Below are positions 23,645 through 35,600 of a stretch of DNA of 64,000 bases, in pieces. Below the pieces are notes generated by a model. The model was given only the letters and a program-made list of their open reading frames with translations, made no database searches and was not told the origin of the DNA. The position numbers and the translations under genes were made by a program. Position 1 is the stretch's first letter. Every line of letters starts with the position of its first letter. Origin of the DNA: Antitrichia curtipendula (lineage: Eukaryota; Streptophyta; Bryopsida; Hypnales; Leucodontaceae); NCBI GenBank assembly GCA_951230915.1, contig OX579642.1, forward strand, positions 13,516,001-13,580,000, read 5' to 3'.

Positions 23645-25530
23645 GTATAAGTGATGTAAAACCTTTGAAAATATAATCAGACTTAGAATGAGTGTCATTG
23701 TCACTTCAAAACTTCAAATCAAATGTGTCTTAGTTTTATGGAAAGCTAAAAAAATTCTGTGTAATTTTTTCAAAATTCAAAGTCAAAGAAGATATTGTCT
23801 ATATTTTATAGCTTGTTGAAGTGGACGCTCCCAATTTCAAAGACAACTATACATCCTTCTACTTTAGAATCCATAACTTTTACTTAATAACTCCAAATTG
23901 AGAGTGTGATAGCTTTTCAAAAGCTAATAAAATATTGCAAAATTCCATCAAATTTTAGAGCAAAAGAAGATTTTATCTATATTCTATAGCTTGTCAAAGT
24001 TTACACTTTCAATCTCAGAGTTAGCTCCTCTCCTTTTCACTTTCAAATAAATAAATTATACTTTCTAAATTCAAACTAATAGTGTGATATCTCCTTGAAA
24101 AGTTAAGTAGTTATCATAAATATCTACAGATCCTTTAAATCTCAAGTGAAAATTTCATACTATTTGATTTTATAGCTTGATAAATTTTCCTCTCTAATTC
24201 AAAAGCAGCTTCTCACTACTTCACTCCCTAGCCCATAACTTTTCTTTCTTAACTCCAAATTAAGTTTACAGTATCTTTTTACAAAGATAACCATTCAATA
24301 TATAAGCATATTAAATCTTAAATACCTCTCCACCATATAATTATGAGTGCTCAAAAATTTTACCCTCAAACTCTGTAACAACTAATCTTCTTCCACTCCA
24401 TCAAACATAACTTTTTTTATACAAATTCTAAATGAAGCAATTCATAATTTTTAGAATCACAAGAAGAAGAAAATCATGCTTACAAACTTTCATTTCAAAA
24501 TTCACAATGTACAACTACCTATGACTCTCCAAACACACAACTCAAACTAAAATAACTATGAGAAAGAAGAAGAAGAATCTACTCCTTGTGCTCCACCTTA
24601 TCTTCTACCTCCGCTTTACAAACCAAACCTTGACCACGTAGATTGCTTAAGATCCATTGGCCATCATTATTTACCATACAACTCTTTCTTATCCTTATCT
24701 AGAGGAATTATCACCCTAAATGTCAACTAGAAAGCAAATTAAGTTTATTTTAGTTTCTTACAACTTCAAACTCATAAAATAAAATGAGAAAATTACATCA
24801 AATATGGAAATAAAGACTAGGGTTTAAAAATTATCTACTAGAAATTTAAATAAATATAATTTCAAGAAAAAAATCACTCCATCCGTAAAAACTTGATGAT
24901 GTGTTTAATAGAGCAGTAATATACTATGTACGGTTTGCCTTAATCAAAAGATTGACTAGCCCTTCTAATCAATGCTGATGGTCACGACTTCTTTCGTTAA
25001 GTTTAATTATACAATAATATTTTTCATTATTGAGACCTTTAAAACATCTTTCAAATGTTATTTCTCGATTGTCTGGGCTTGACACATCCAACCTGCAACA
25101 AGATCATCAAAGCCTGAGCATCATATTCAAGATTTTCATGCCATTGTTTCTCTACATGAGGTTGTTTTGGTAGTCAAGAAGGCCCAACTTCTTCTTGTAG
25201 ATGCTCTCATCATGATGCAAAGTCCAATGGCATTGTAGCAAAAGAGGTTGATCTAATAGTTGTGCCAAAAAAAATCAAGCTCCGGCTTTTATTGAGGTTC
25301 TTCATTTTGAGACTCCCAAAATCCCCTCCAATTTGACATATATAAACTTAAGAAAGTGAAAAAGGAAACTATATTCAACAACAACAAAATTTTATAATTT
25401 GAAAAGATCACATTAAACTAATGAGGCTTTAAAGTGGTTCTCTTATTTTAATAGATGGCATATGTGCGTCAGCAAGAAGATGTCACCTTGAAGCCACTTA
25501 AAGTATTGTCATCTTTCTCTTCGTATTATT
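23645..25530 (+). repeat. Dispersed repeat R1, copy a
   Basis: A long non-coding repeat with several internal passes of a phrase like 'TAACTCCAAATTGAGAGTGTGATA' plus 'TTCAAAAGCTAA', spaced roughly 120-230 bp. A block about 'TCCATTGGCCATC' follows at 24650. The 24980-25260 part matches 45470-45760. Other copies are 32985-33900, 38705-39770 and the split copy 40641-40891 plus 45010-45985. The element type is unknown, and no termini are recognised. Confidence 0.55.
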
Positions 25531-26711
25531 ATAATCAAAATTCAATGAAATACTAAATAACATAATTTTTACATAATGTATGCATTTGCAATACAACAAC
25601 ATGTGCACAAGTTAGGTTGAGCAATATATTGTAATAATATTTGCAATTTTTTAGTATTTGTGATTTTTTAACTTTATTATACATGTATGATTCATTTATA
25701 TGAACTGTTTGATATATGATGTTTGTATATATATTGTTTGTATTCAACAACAGTTAAAATGTACATGTTGTACAAATCACATATAAATTTTTGAATTACA
25801 TTAAAAATATATTTATTGTTCAATGCCTTAAATTTCAATTTTAACTACAATAGGAGGTAGGAAAATGGACAAAAAATAGAAGTAGAAAAAAAAATAGAGG
25901 CATACCTATTGTAAAATAATAGCTATTTAAATAGCCTTCCAAATTAAAAAAATTTATGCAAGTGTATATAGATTACAAGGTCTAATGAAGTACCTAGAGA
26001 TGATTAAAAAAACTCTAATATGGGTGTTGTTTGTGCACGTAAATTAATGTAGCTTTCATTCATTGCCTATGCATCACTATATGTCTATATAATGTCCAAT
26101 TCTTTGCTGGGAGGTTGCTCTTGGTTGTTTCTTGGTTTTGAAATGAACTTGCATTTTCTTTTTCAATAAAAAAATAAAAAAATCTAATGGCTTTTAGGAA
26201 AACAAAAGGGAGATTTTCAAAATATCTATCCTTTTGAAGACTTAGGTACAATGTGCCCTGCTTGACTTGTGCAATCTTTGCATCAAAATAACATTCTTTA
26301 CATATTGTAATGGTAAAAAGAAAGGGTCTTATGTATAGAACAAGAAAGTAAGAGATGATATCAAAAGAAATAAAAATTTCAATGGTAGAATTTCAATGAT
26401 TGGGATATAGCCCGAATAAATTGGCAAAGGGCTATGCACCCAACAGATGCATCTTGTGTTCCTACAATTTTTCCTCCTTCACTAGTTAAAAAAAAAAAAC
26501 CCGTTGATGTTCTTACAAAAAAATTGTTCCCTCCTAGTGTCGTTGATCAAATGATGAGATGAAATAAACTAGCCTTTGGTTGGCCATCAAATAAATTATT
26601 TGGGCTATCCAATAGTTAGGGTTTGGCACTCTTGGATACAAAATATGGAATACATATGAAATACGTACATAAATATACAAAATATGTGTGTATTCCCACA
26701 AATTTAAACAA

Positions 26712-26784
<73 letters not shown>

Positions 26785-28343
26785 CATATCATATCTATTG
26801 CACTCCAAACAAATTTAAAAAAATAGAAATATGAATTTGGGACAAATATTCAAAATCCCAATTTATGAATTCATTTCTCAAGTGTCTATCACAATGTGCT
26901 TGAATGTAAAAGTTTTACAACTAATAGAAAAATTATTTGTGTACCCCTTTCAAAATTTATGTAAAAACTTAACACTTAATGGAAGAATGATATGTATACC
27001 TTTTTTGTTTTTCATGTATGAAGTAGAAGAAAAGAAACATGTTTATCACTATGCATTTAGAAGATGCAATGGGCTAGATGTTCAAAATTGACTCATTTTG
27101 CTCACCAATAAATCGAGTACTCACCAAAACTCTTTTTTTTTCTTAAACAACTTGTGGTCCATTTCCATTCTCTAAGTATTTGGCTAGGATAAGCTGATTT
27201 TAAAAATTGGATCATTATAGTTATAAAATAGCAACACCTTAAAGCAATAAGTACCTAAAACAAACATCTATTTGTTTTGCCTCAAAGCAAACCAAATTTG
27301 CATGTGAAAACCCCAAGTCTCTTACATAGAACTTCAATGAAATAGTAAAGTGCCTCTGCATGTGTACTTCTATTCATGAATCACTCTCTATTGCTTCAAG
27401 ATTTCAAATGTGTTGTTTCCTAGGTACAAATTTATAATCATTGTAGGGGCCTATAGTATGTTGCTTTTGAAAATTTATAAAATATTCTTTGAGTATCAAA
27501 AAAATTAGATTCTATTTGCAATGCCTTTCACTATAATTTCATAATTTATTTGAATATAAGTTTTACTACATGGCCACACAAAAGACATTGAAATTCTTGT
27601 ATTGCTGCTTTAATTCCTAATGATTCAAAGGGGGCATACTTTCCAAATTAAATGGGCCAAAATTGCTAATAACTTAAGCAATTTTTTTGCTCATTTTTTC
27701 TTAAAATCGGATTGAATGTTATTGTAGGATCTTGAATTTTACATTGAAAATGAGCACCTCAAAAATATTCAGATTGTTTGATTGCACAAGTTAGGAAATA
27801 TTTAAGTTTAAAGTTTTATTTGGGTCAATGGAAATACAGGGCAACACACTTTGAAGGAGAAAATCTTTGCAAGAATATTTTGAAATGATGTTTTTTTGTG
27901 CTTCATAAAAGACATGAGAATTAAAAATGTACATGTCAAACTTCAAAACATACCAAGCATTTTTCAATTCATGATGGAACTTGCAATGCATGGTGGGCAC
28001 TAAAATGAAAATAGTGTTTGTAAGGGAAAAAATGGAACACTTGTCTTCTCCTTGAACTCCTTGGGTCTGCCCTTTTCAAGGTAGATTTGCCCTTTGTGAT
28101 GTGGGCAAAAATCACATTGATTGGTTGACTTTTAGTCCATGCCTAAATTGAACCTCCAAACCGAGTTGTAAATTATACTACACCACTAAACTTTAAAACA
28201 CATCAATGTGGACGACATTATGGAGGATGTTGTGCAACTTCAGAGGTGCTTCTACGTTGGCAGCATGTGCACTATGAACAATCCATTGATCCACAATATC
28301 TAAGTAACCAATACCCAGTTTTGGCTTGAGTGACTTTATTTAG
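25531..28343. other. AT-rich non-coding region
   Basis: I find no credible gene on either strand. It contains a (TA)30 microsatellite at 26719-26778. The rest is low-complexity AT-rich DNA. Confidence 0.45.
26719..26778. repeat. (TA)30 microsatellite
   Basis: Sixty bases of uninterrupted TA dinucleotide. Its length is likely polymorphic. Confidence 0.95.
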
Positions 28344-28496
28344 GGCCGCTTCACACTATAGCCGACCAAGTCGAGAGGCCGTGCCCAAACTTTGGGAGAG
28401 AGTCCAAAGAAATGGCCATTAAAGAGCCCATTTCATTGGACTCTCGACCATAGTTTGGGCACGGCCTCTCAACTTGGACGGCCATAGTGTGAAGCC
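28344..28496. mobile_element. Fold-back MITE with ~60-bp arms
   Basis: The left arm begins GGCCGCTTCACACTATAGCC; the right arm ends GGCCATAGTGTGAAGCC. The arms stay complementary for about 60 bp (through GAGAGGCCGTGCCCAAACT) around a short spacer, so the whole unit folds into one hairpin. No coding capacity. The terminal GCTTCACACTA motif recurs at 31632-31649, so this is a family. No clear target duplication is seen. Confidence 0.75.
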
Positions 28497-28767
28497 TCCA
28501 AAGGCCAAGCCCAAAGTCCAAACCTCACCCATGTGTCAATTTTTTCAAGCAAAAGATAAAAAAATATGAGAAAGAAGTCCAAAATGGCCTTGGAAAAAAA
28601 ATCACAGCACATGCTCTTACCATCAAACAAGGAATATGAAGGGTATAAATGGAATAGAAGGGTGGCATTGGCCATTGAAGGGAAGTAGGTTAAGGGAACT
28701 AGGTTCATTGAATACAAAGACTCCCCGTTGTAATGGTGGAGATTAGGTTTCAAACCCCAATGGTGAC

Positions 28768-29285
28768 AAAGAACAAATAATAAAACCTTTCTGGAACATC
28801 CCTGGATTGGGCACTGATCTAATTAAGTCTAGGTTTTTTGCAGGCCACTATTAGATCATAAATACAATACTCATAAATCAATACTTAAACTACAATCTTT
28901 TGGATATTTGTAGATTTGATAGAAGGCTTACAAGCTATTTATACCATAACACACCTCAATCCAAGCTTTGCTGTAACAAATGTAACCCAATTGTTTTCCT
29001 AATAAAATCTGTACAAAGGTGGAGTAACAACCTCCAAAGTTTATACACAAGAAGCTACTCTATATCTTCTAATTGTAGGACAAAACATCATTGCATAATT
29101 ATCACCAAGTAAGAGAATGCAACATGAGAGCTTTAGAGTAGGAATTCTTTGTAGCCTGTCAAAAATCCTCAAAGAGTCTATGGACTTCACCTGTGCCCAT
29201 CCCACAACATGACAAAAAGGAATGTTAATGAGGTACACGAGGTGTCTACAGTCCATAATGCGTGTTATTGCTATTACAAGGAGTC
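28768..29285 (+). repeat. Dispersed repeat R3, copy 1 (LTR-like)
   Basis: About 500 bp alignable with 30081-30548. Both begin with AACAAATAA followed by GAACATCCC(T)G(G/T)ATTGGGCA, and both end with GGTGTCTACAGTCCAT and a CGTGTTATTGC-like phrase. An inverted fragment lies at 55640-55760. Direct copies separated by about 0.8 kb could be the LTRs of a tiny, gene-less retroelement or simply two dispersed copies. Confidence 0.5.
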
Positions 29286-30080
29286 AAGAAAACAAAACTA
29301 ACAAATCTTAAACTAAAATCACATCAATCAACACATCTGTAAAACTTGGTTGTTAGAACGTGAAGAAGAAGCCATTTTCTGAGTACAATCGTCCCTCCAC
29401 AGCTTGTAATTTCTCAGAATAACGGCTCAGTCACAGTGCCGAACTACTCCAGGGTCACTTTAATGGAGCTCCAGAGCATGCCGAACCGAAATCTTACTCC
29501 ACAACCACTCAAACAATTTCAGCCAGTATGCCACTACCTTAACATACCATCAAAATCAAGTCAAAAACTCAATTTGGGCTTAGTAAGATATAATGTGGAA
29601 GCCTGATGTATGAAATATAGTCTAGTCATCAGTAACTTTTCATCAAACATTAAGTTTGCCTTACAGCTAATGTTAAATTCGCTATCATTTTTTCCAAACG
29701 TCCATTGCAGGACAAGTACTAGAAATGAAAGCAAATTTGTCTGCTATGCAGGTTTAGCTGTCATTGCAGCTTCATTTAAGGGAAGAATAAGGTAGCTAAA
29801 TGGAGGTTATTTTGAACTTTAAATCATGATTAAGCCATCACATCCAAAAGATCCTGTAAAATTCCATTAACTCCACAGTGGGAGGGAAGGAGGGATTCAT
29901 TCTACATTTTTCTTTTTTCTTTTTCTTTCTATATTTTTTTCTTTTTACTCCTAGCACTTCTTTTATTTGACAATCTAACGTGATTCATTTACACATAGTG
30001 TTCTCTTACTCATACTAGAGTACAAGTTAAAATAGACATCAAATATTAGTTTAAGAATCTAATCTTGACGTCAAAATCTA
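29286..30080. other. Non-coding DNA between two R3 copies
   Basis: No gene found. If R3 copies are LTRs, this would be the ~0.8-kb internal region of a TRIM-like element, but I see no clear primer-binding site or polypurine tract. Confidence 0.3.
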
Positions 30081-30548
30081 GAGAACAAATAACAAATAAC
30101 AAACTTATCTAGAACATCCCGTATTGGGCATCGATCTGATCCCTACTAGATACTTTTTTTTATTGTAACACTAATGGGACAGGCTCAAATACATCTTTAC
30201 TCAAGACAATCCATAATCAAACTTGCATTATATTTTTATGTGTTCATAATCAAATCATACCTGTACAACTCCTGCTCAAGGTCATGAGCTGTAGAATTTT
30301 GTCCCTAAGCTTTTCTATTACTCTTTGTACATGCTGTGATAGTTTTCAAAACTCAAGAAAGTAGCAAAAAACAATAAGCATGAGAGTATGGATGTAGAAA
30401 TCCTTGAAGTTTTGTTGAAAAATTGCTCCTAGAGGTAATGGACCTCATTTGTACCCATCCCACAACAAAACAACGAGTTGGAGTGTTAGTGAGGAACAAT
30501 AGGTGTCTACAGTCCATTACGCTTGTTATTGCCTTCACTAGGAGAGAA
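30081..30548 (+). repeat. Dispersed repeat R3, copy 2 (LTR-like)
   Basis: This is the second direct copy of R3, diverged from 28768-29285 but collinear from the AACAAATAA start to the GTCTACAGTCCAT end. Divergence between the two copies is substantial, so any retroelement insertion would be old. Confidence 0.5.
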
Positions 30549-31407
30549 AAATTTCAAACAATGTAAAATGCAACATTTGCTCAACAAATCTCATCTTTGT
30601 CAACTTAATTGTAAGTAGGATGTCGTGAACTCAACAATGCCATCTTCACAATATTCCCAATATCACAGCAGCAGCTCGAAATTGTCTTGAACAGCCTAGT
30701 ATGCAGCCTGGGTAGTTCGTACAGATTGAATTGTGGTGTAAGAAAAACTATCGCTAGTAAAGCCTTCTGTTATATAGGGTATTTTTCTACCTGTCTTATT
30801 GATCAAGTCGAAATTGATACAGCTGTGGTCTGTTTCCAGCACTGCAGGGGTGAGAGGCTTCTATTGGAGTGTAGTATTAAGTGCCGCATAACCTGCTTGA
30901 TTGATGCACATAAGTTTTTAGCAGTAATTGGATATAGTTGTTGAGTTACTAACATCTAAAGCGCCAGTTAGCATTATCATATAATGGCGCATTTACTAAC
31001 CATTCACAATTTCAGATTGTGTCTGGGTGTCTGTTAAGTAGTACTTTGCTTTGTCATAGCCGCATGTATGCCTGCTACATAAAGGAGTTAGGCTGCAGTA
31101 GAAAAAATGGTGGCTCACTAGTTTTTAAATATTACTGATCCCATAAACACCTAAGGTTTTCCAAAATCTTTTTAGTGCAATCATGGGTGGGATTTGTGGG
31201 AGTTTAATCAGTTCTTACTGTGATTTAATTGACATTCATTGTTACAAATTCAGTCCTATTTTGCTTGTTTTAAAACATAAAAATAAGAATAAGAACCTTC
31301 TATTTAGGTTTATATAGAAGTTCAATAGCATTTCAGGAATGTATGCTTTGTCATAAGCTAGACGCAATGTTCTGTCAAAAACAAATAACAAATAACAAAG
31401 TGGAAAA
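30549..31407. other. Non-coding spacer
   Basis: No gene or repeat recognised here. Confidence 0.35.
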
Positions 31408-31409
31408 AA

Positions 31410-31650
31410 ATTTGACGAACTCTCGATCATAGTTGGGTCTCCATTTTTGCTTGACCCAAACTAGGGTCGAGAGTCCATCAACATGTAATTAATTTTTTGC
31501 CAGAAATGTCAATTTGGAAGGTGATGGACTCTCAACTGTGTCGTCTAGTGTGAAGGATCAAGAGGCCGAAATTTCAAGAATTCATGGATTCCTGCAATTT
31601 GATTGGTCAAAATTGACGGCCTCTCGACCCTCTGCTATAGTGTGAAGCCA
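31410..31650. mobile_element. Degenerate relative of the 28344 MITE
   Basis: It ends GCTATAGTGTGAAGCC, matching the right terminus of the MITE at 28344-28496, preceded by GGCCTCTCGACC. An internal hairpin pairs ACTCTCGATCATAGTTGGGTC (~31420-31440) with GACCCAAACTAGGGTCGAGAG (31453-31473). The left terminus is not preserved. Confidence 0.4.
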
Positions 31651-31707
31651 CCTTTAGTGTCATTATGTCCTTGTGCAAATCAGGGATTAAGTCTAGGTGG
31701 GATGATA

Positions 31708-32628
31708 TTATCCCCTTAAGTTCCTTGACTATTTTTCCACCAAAAACGCTCCAATACTACCATTTCTAGTACAAGTACAGTTTTTTTGAGAAAAAACTTT
31801 TTTGACATATGTAACCATAGAATCTTGTAGTATGCTAACTTGAAAACATGTGGTAAGAATTTCAGAAATTTCTACCACGTGGATTGCAAGATATAAGCAT
31901 TCAAATTCACTAAAATCATTTCTTTGGCCCTTTGAAAAATAGGGCAGCTGCACTTCACAAGCTCACTTTTCTATGGAAAAATGTCCCAAATGGTGGTTCT
32001 TTGGATTTTTATTCCTAAACAAGTTGGCTACATGCTTAAAAAATTTCACATCATTTGGAATTGTACAACATACAAGAAAAAATAGTAACTAGAAAGAAAT
32101 AGCTAATGATATAAAATTGCTAAGAATTTAATCATGGAATTGAAAAATGTCAATTCCAACAGTTGCAATGTTGTAGTAAACAATCTACATTCTACGGTTT
32201 TATTTTTTTCAAAAAATATTGAAGATTGAGTTAGATAAAGGACTTTCAAGTTTATTTTAGAATAGAGAATCCATGATTGCCCACAAACTAGAGCTTTTCA
32301 TAATTTTTGACTCATTGGTCAAAATGGAATGATTCAAAGCTTTCCACATATACAAAACTCTAGAAAATCAATTTCAAATTTTTATTTCTGAAAAAAATGA
32401 TTTTTTCTTATCTGACCGGACTGCCTACCCGGATGAGAAAATAACACATTAAGCCATAACTTTTGACTCATATTTTCAAATGTCATGAAATTTAGTGCAT
32501 ATGAAAGATATTTCTCGTCCCCACTTTCTATTAAAATTTCACCCCAAAAAATACAAATCTCCAGTCACATGTACTTGCCCAAATTTTCTATACGGCCAAA
32601 AAATGCATGCTAGTCCTTCAGGGGTTAT
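31708..32628 (+). repeat. Dispersed repeat R2, long copy
   Basis: It begins TTATCCCCTTAAG and ends TTCAGGGGTTATA. It is collinear with 50623-51562 and with the reverse complement of 40892-41840 for about 930 bp, through the phrases 'AAAACGCTCCAATACTACC', 'TGTAACCATAGAATCTTGTA' and 'GGCAGCTGC'. It has no ORF of note. Confidence 0.65.
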
Positions 32629-32984
32629 AGAATTAGGATTAATTTTTGGCTAAATGTGCATATAACAATCTTGTGGATCCTCTAGATCCAAAGGAATAAT
32701 ATGATATTTAATTCCATGACATGGATTCAAATTCAAGTTATGGCAAATAATCCCCGATTGTATCTTGATCATTAGTGTCAAGTCTCCTTTTAGAAACAAT
32801 ACAAAATTCTTAAGAAAATTCAAAGAAAGAATGCTATTGTCTCTTTTTAAATTTAGTCACAAATCTCAAGATAATCCAGAAGACGGCAACTACTATTGGT
32901 AATATTGGAATTCAAGTTGCAACAGCCAAGACTAAGAAATGATGCAAAATTCTCAAGTAGAAAGCGACTTTCTTTGAAAGACGT

Positions 32985-33900
32985 TGTCGGATAGAGAGGC
33001 CTTGCTTTGCAAAAATGTAGGGTTTCTAGCCGCAACTAGATGTCGCTCGAAAAATGAAGGATTCCGAAATCATACAACTCACAAACATAATGATAAAAAT
33101 CCATACAATATCATTTAGGCCAGCATAATATCATATGCCCGTATAACCCCATAAGATGCCATACAGTCCCAATATATCTCACATGTTTGTAGAAAAATAG
33201 AAGAAGTTGTACAGAAACCGCATAGACTCCCTTTGAAGAAGTAGTCAATACAAAAATGAGTGTCACAATCTCTCCACAACTTCAAAATGAGCGTGTGATA
33301 TTTCTTTGAAAAGCTGACACAAATATCTACAAAGCCTCCAAATTTCACTTAAAACTAAGATATTGTCCGACTTTTATAGTTGGTCATAGTTCACTCTCTC
33401 CAACTCAAAGGCAGCTCACTTCTACTTTGCTTCACATCCTACAACTCTCACAGAATAACTCCAAATCAAGCGAGTGATATCTTTTTGGAAAGCTAACATC
33501 CCCGTACATAAACAATCCAAATATCAAAAATCAAAACCTCACAAATAGTTATGAGCCCTCGAAGTTTCTGTCCCCACTCTCTATGACAATCACCTCTCTC
33601 TCACCTCCTCATGCATAACTTTCACATAAAAACTCCAAATTGAGTGAGTGATAGTTTTTTGGAACCACAAAACCAAGATGAACAAACTCACAAAATTTCA
33701 TTGCAAAACTTTTCTAATTCAATTTGCTATGGCTTACCAAAGGGTCTTCTTGGAAGAATTGGTGGAAGATAAGAAGACCCTCCACCTTATCTTCCACCTC
33801 ATCCTCCATCCCATCCACCCAAGCAAGTGAATTTTAGCCTCTAAAATGTCACATGGACCACAATTCATCCATTGGCCATCTCTTTTCCCCCATAACTCTA
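32985..33900 (+). repeat. Dispersed repeat R1, copy b
   Basis: It starts with a GTTG.CGGATAGAGAGG..CTTGCT phrase shared with 38715. It continues through several 'ACTCCAAATTGAGTGAGTGATA' and 'GGAAAGCTAAC' phrases to 'CCATTGGCCATCTC'. It is homologous to 23645-24700 and 38705-39770. Non-coding. Confidence 0.5.
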
Positions 33901-35600
33901 TCCTTATCTCCTATGTGGCCTTCAAATCCTTTAAAAAACTAAAAAAAACTAAAAAAAACTTCACCTTTCCATTTAACAACTTAAAATATACAAATAAAGT
34001 TTAAAATGCCTTCAAATATAAAAATAAAAGAACTAATACCAAATAGTTGCCAAATAGAGGTAAAAAAGGTAGATTCTACTCCATCTAGATCTTTAGACTT
34101 CTCAAAAAATCCTCTATTTTGACAACAAATATAGATTTTTATATAGTGAACAAATGTACAATGCGACAACGTATCCTAAACGCCTGCAAATGATTTAATT
34201 TGTTGACCAACTAGCACAATAGCCATTGCAAAAAGGTAGTCCATGCCTATCGTAAACCCTTGAACGACGTATGGGCGTGAAAAATGTGCAATATAGCCCT
34301 TTCTTATAGACAATTTTTTTTTAAAGTTATTTATTTTAAATCATTAAATTTCCCCTTTATCCTTGCCATCAAATTCAAAGTTTGGTGTTTTTTCAAATTC
34401 ACTGAAGTTCATTGCTAAAATGCCAAAATACAAGAAATTTTAAGAGATTGTGACCATTGTTGGTCACAACCTCTTAAAAGGGTTGAGCTTAATTCACTTA
34501 TTTTTCAACAATTTAGAACTTGGAGCAAAATTTATTTGCTTGATATGGTCCATTTTTCAAACAACATGGCTAGTTAGAATTTATATCAACTCTATTAGAT
34601 TATCATGAATTCCTACATAAGGTAAAGTAGTAGCCATATATGGAAGTAATACCTATTCAAGATCTACAGATCTTAAAGGCAACTACAAACTAAAATGATG
34701 TGCGCTTGTTTTACTAAAAGAAAATGGGTTTTTTTGTGACTACAAAGAGCAACTAATTTTTAGGTTGCATCAAAAATTTGCGACTTGTGAGAATTTGTAG
34801 GGGCCCAATTGTTGTGGACAAATTTTTTAGATGTATCATAGTTGCAAGGCGAAACATGATTGTTTCTCATTTGGCAACTTATTTGGAACTTCATTGATGC
34901 ATTTTATGACATGGTTGCTTATGTGGTATTTGAGGTCAGTCACTTAATCAGTGAGTTGTATAACTTATAATTGGCAATTCATTTGCAACTAATGTATGAC
35001 TTGTTTGTGACTCATTTGTGACTTCATTGCAATTCGTTTGTGACTCATTTGTAACTTTACATGAAGAGTTCACTTAGAGTGTCTATTAGAAACCACGTGC
35101 AAACAAAACTTTGGACCCCCTATTTACTTTTTGAATTTTAAATTTAAAACAAACAAAAAAATATGAATAGATTTTCTTACTTTGAAAGTTTATGTTTTGA
35201 ATTATTGATATTTTTATTTGTTAATAATAATTAGTTAAACATTTTTGAAGCAAAAGGATACACTGTAGAACTAAAAAATAACTTTCACACCCCTATATTA
35301 TATAAGAAAAAATTTTCTAAAAAATGAACGAAAAATTCCTAAAAATAACTCTCTATTGTAAGCTCATTTTGAGTTGAATACTGATTCAATGGTCATCTAA
35401 ATGTGTTCTCTTTAATTATTTGAGTTGAAAAACATGCCATTTTAGTTCATTTTTAACCTCTTTTAGAAATCATTTCATATTTTATTTGAGTTGGAAAATT
35501 TGGCAATAGAAACCTATAGTCATTATTAAACAATGCTCTAAACTTTAGATTGAAATTATAATTTATTAAAAACTACTTGTTTGCATGCAGGTTTAGAATT
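33901..35600. other. AT-rich non-coding region
   Basis: No gene. Between about 34960 and 35060 the phrase 'TTTGTGACTCATTTGTGAC' recurs several times as a short degenerate tandem repeat. Otherwise there is nothing recognisable. Confidence 0.4.
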
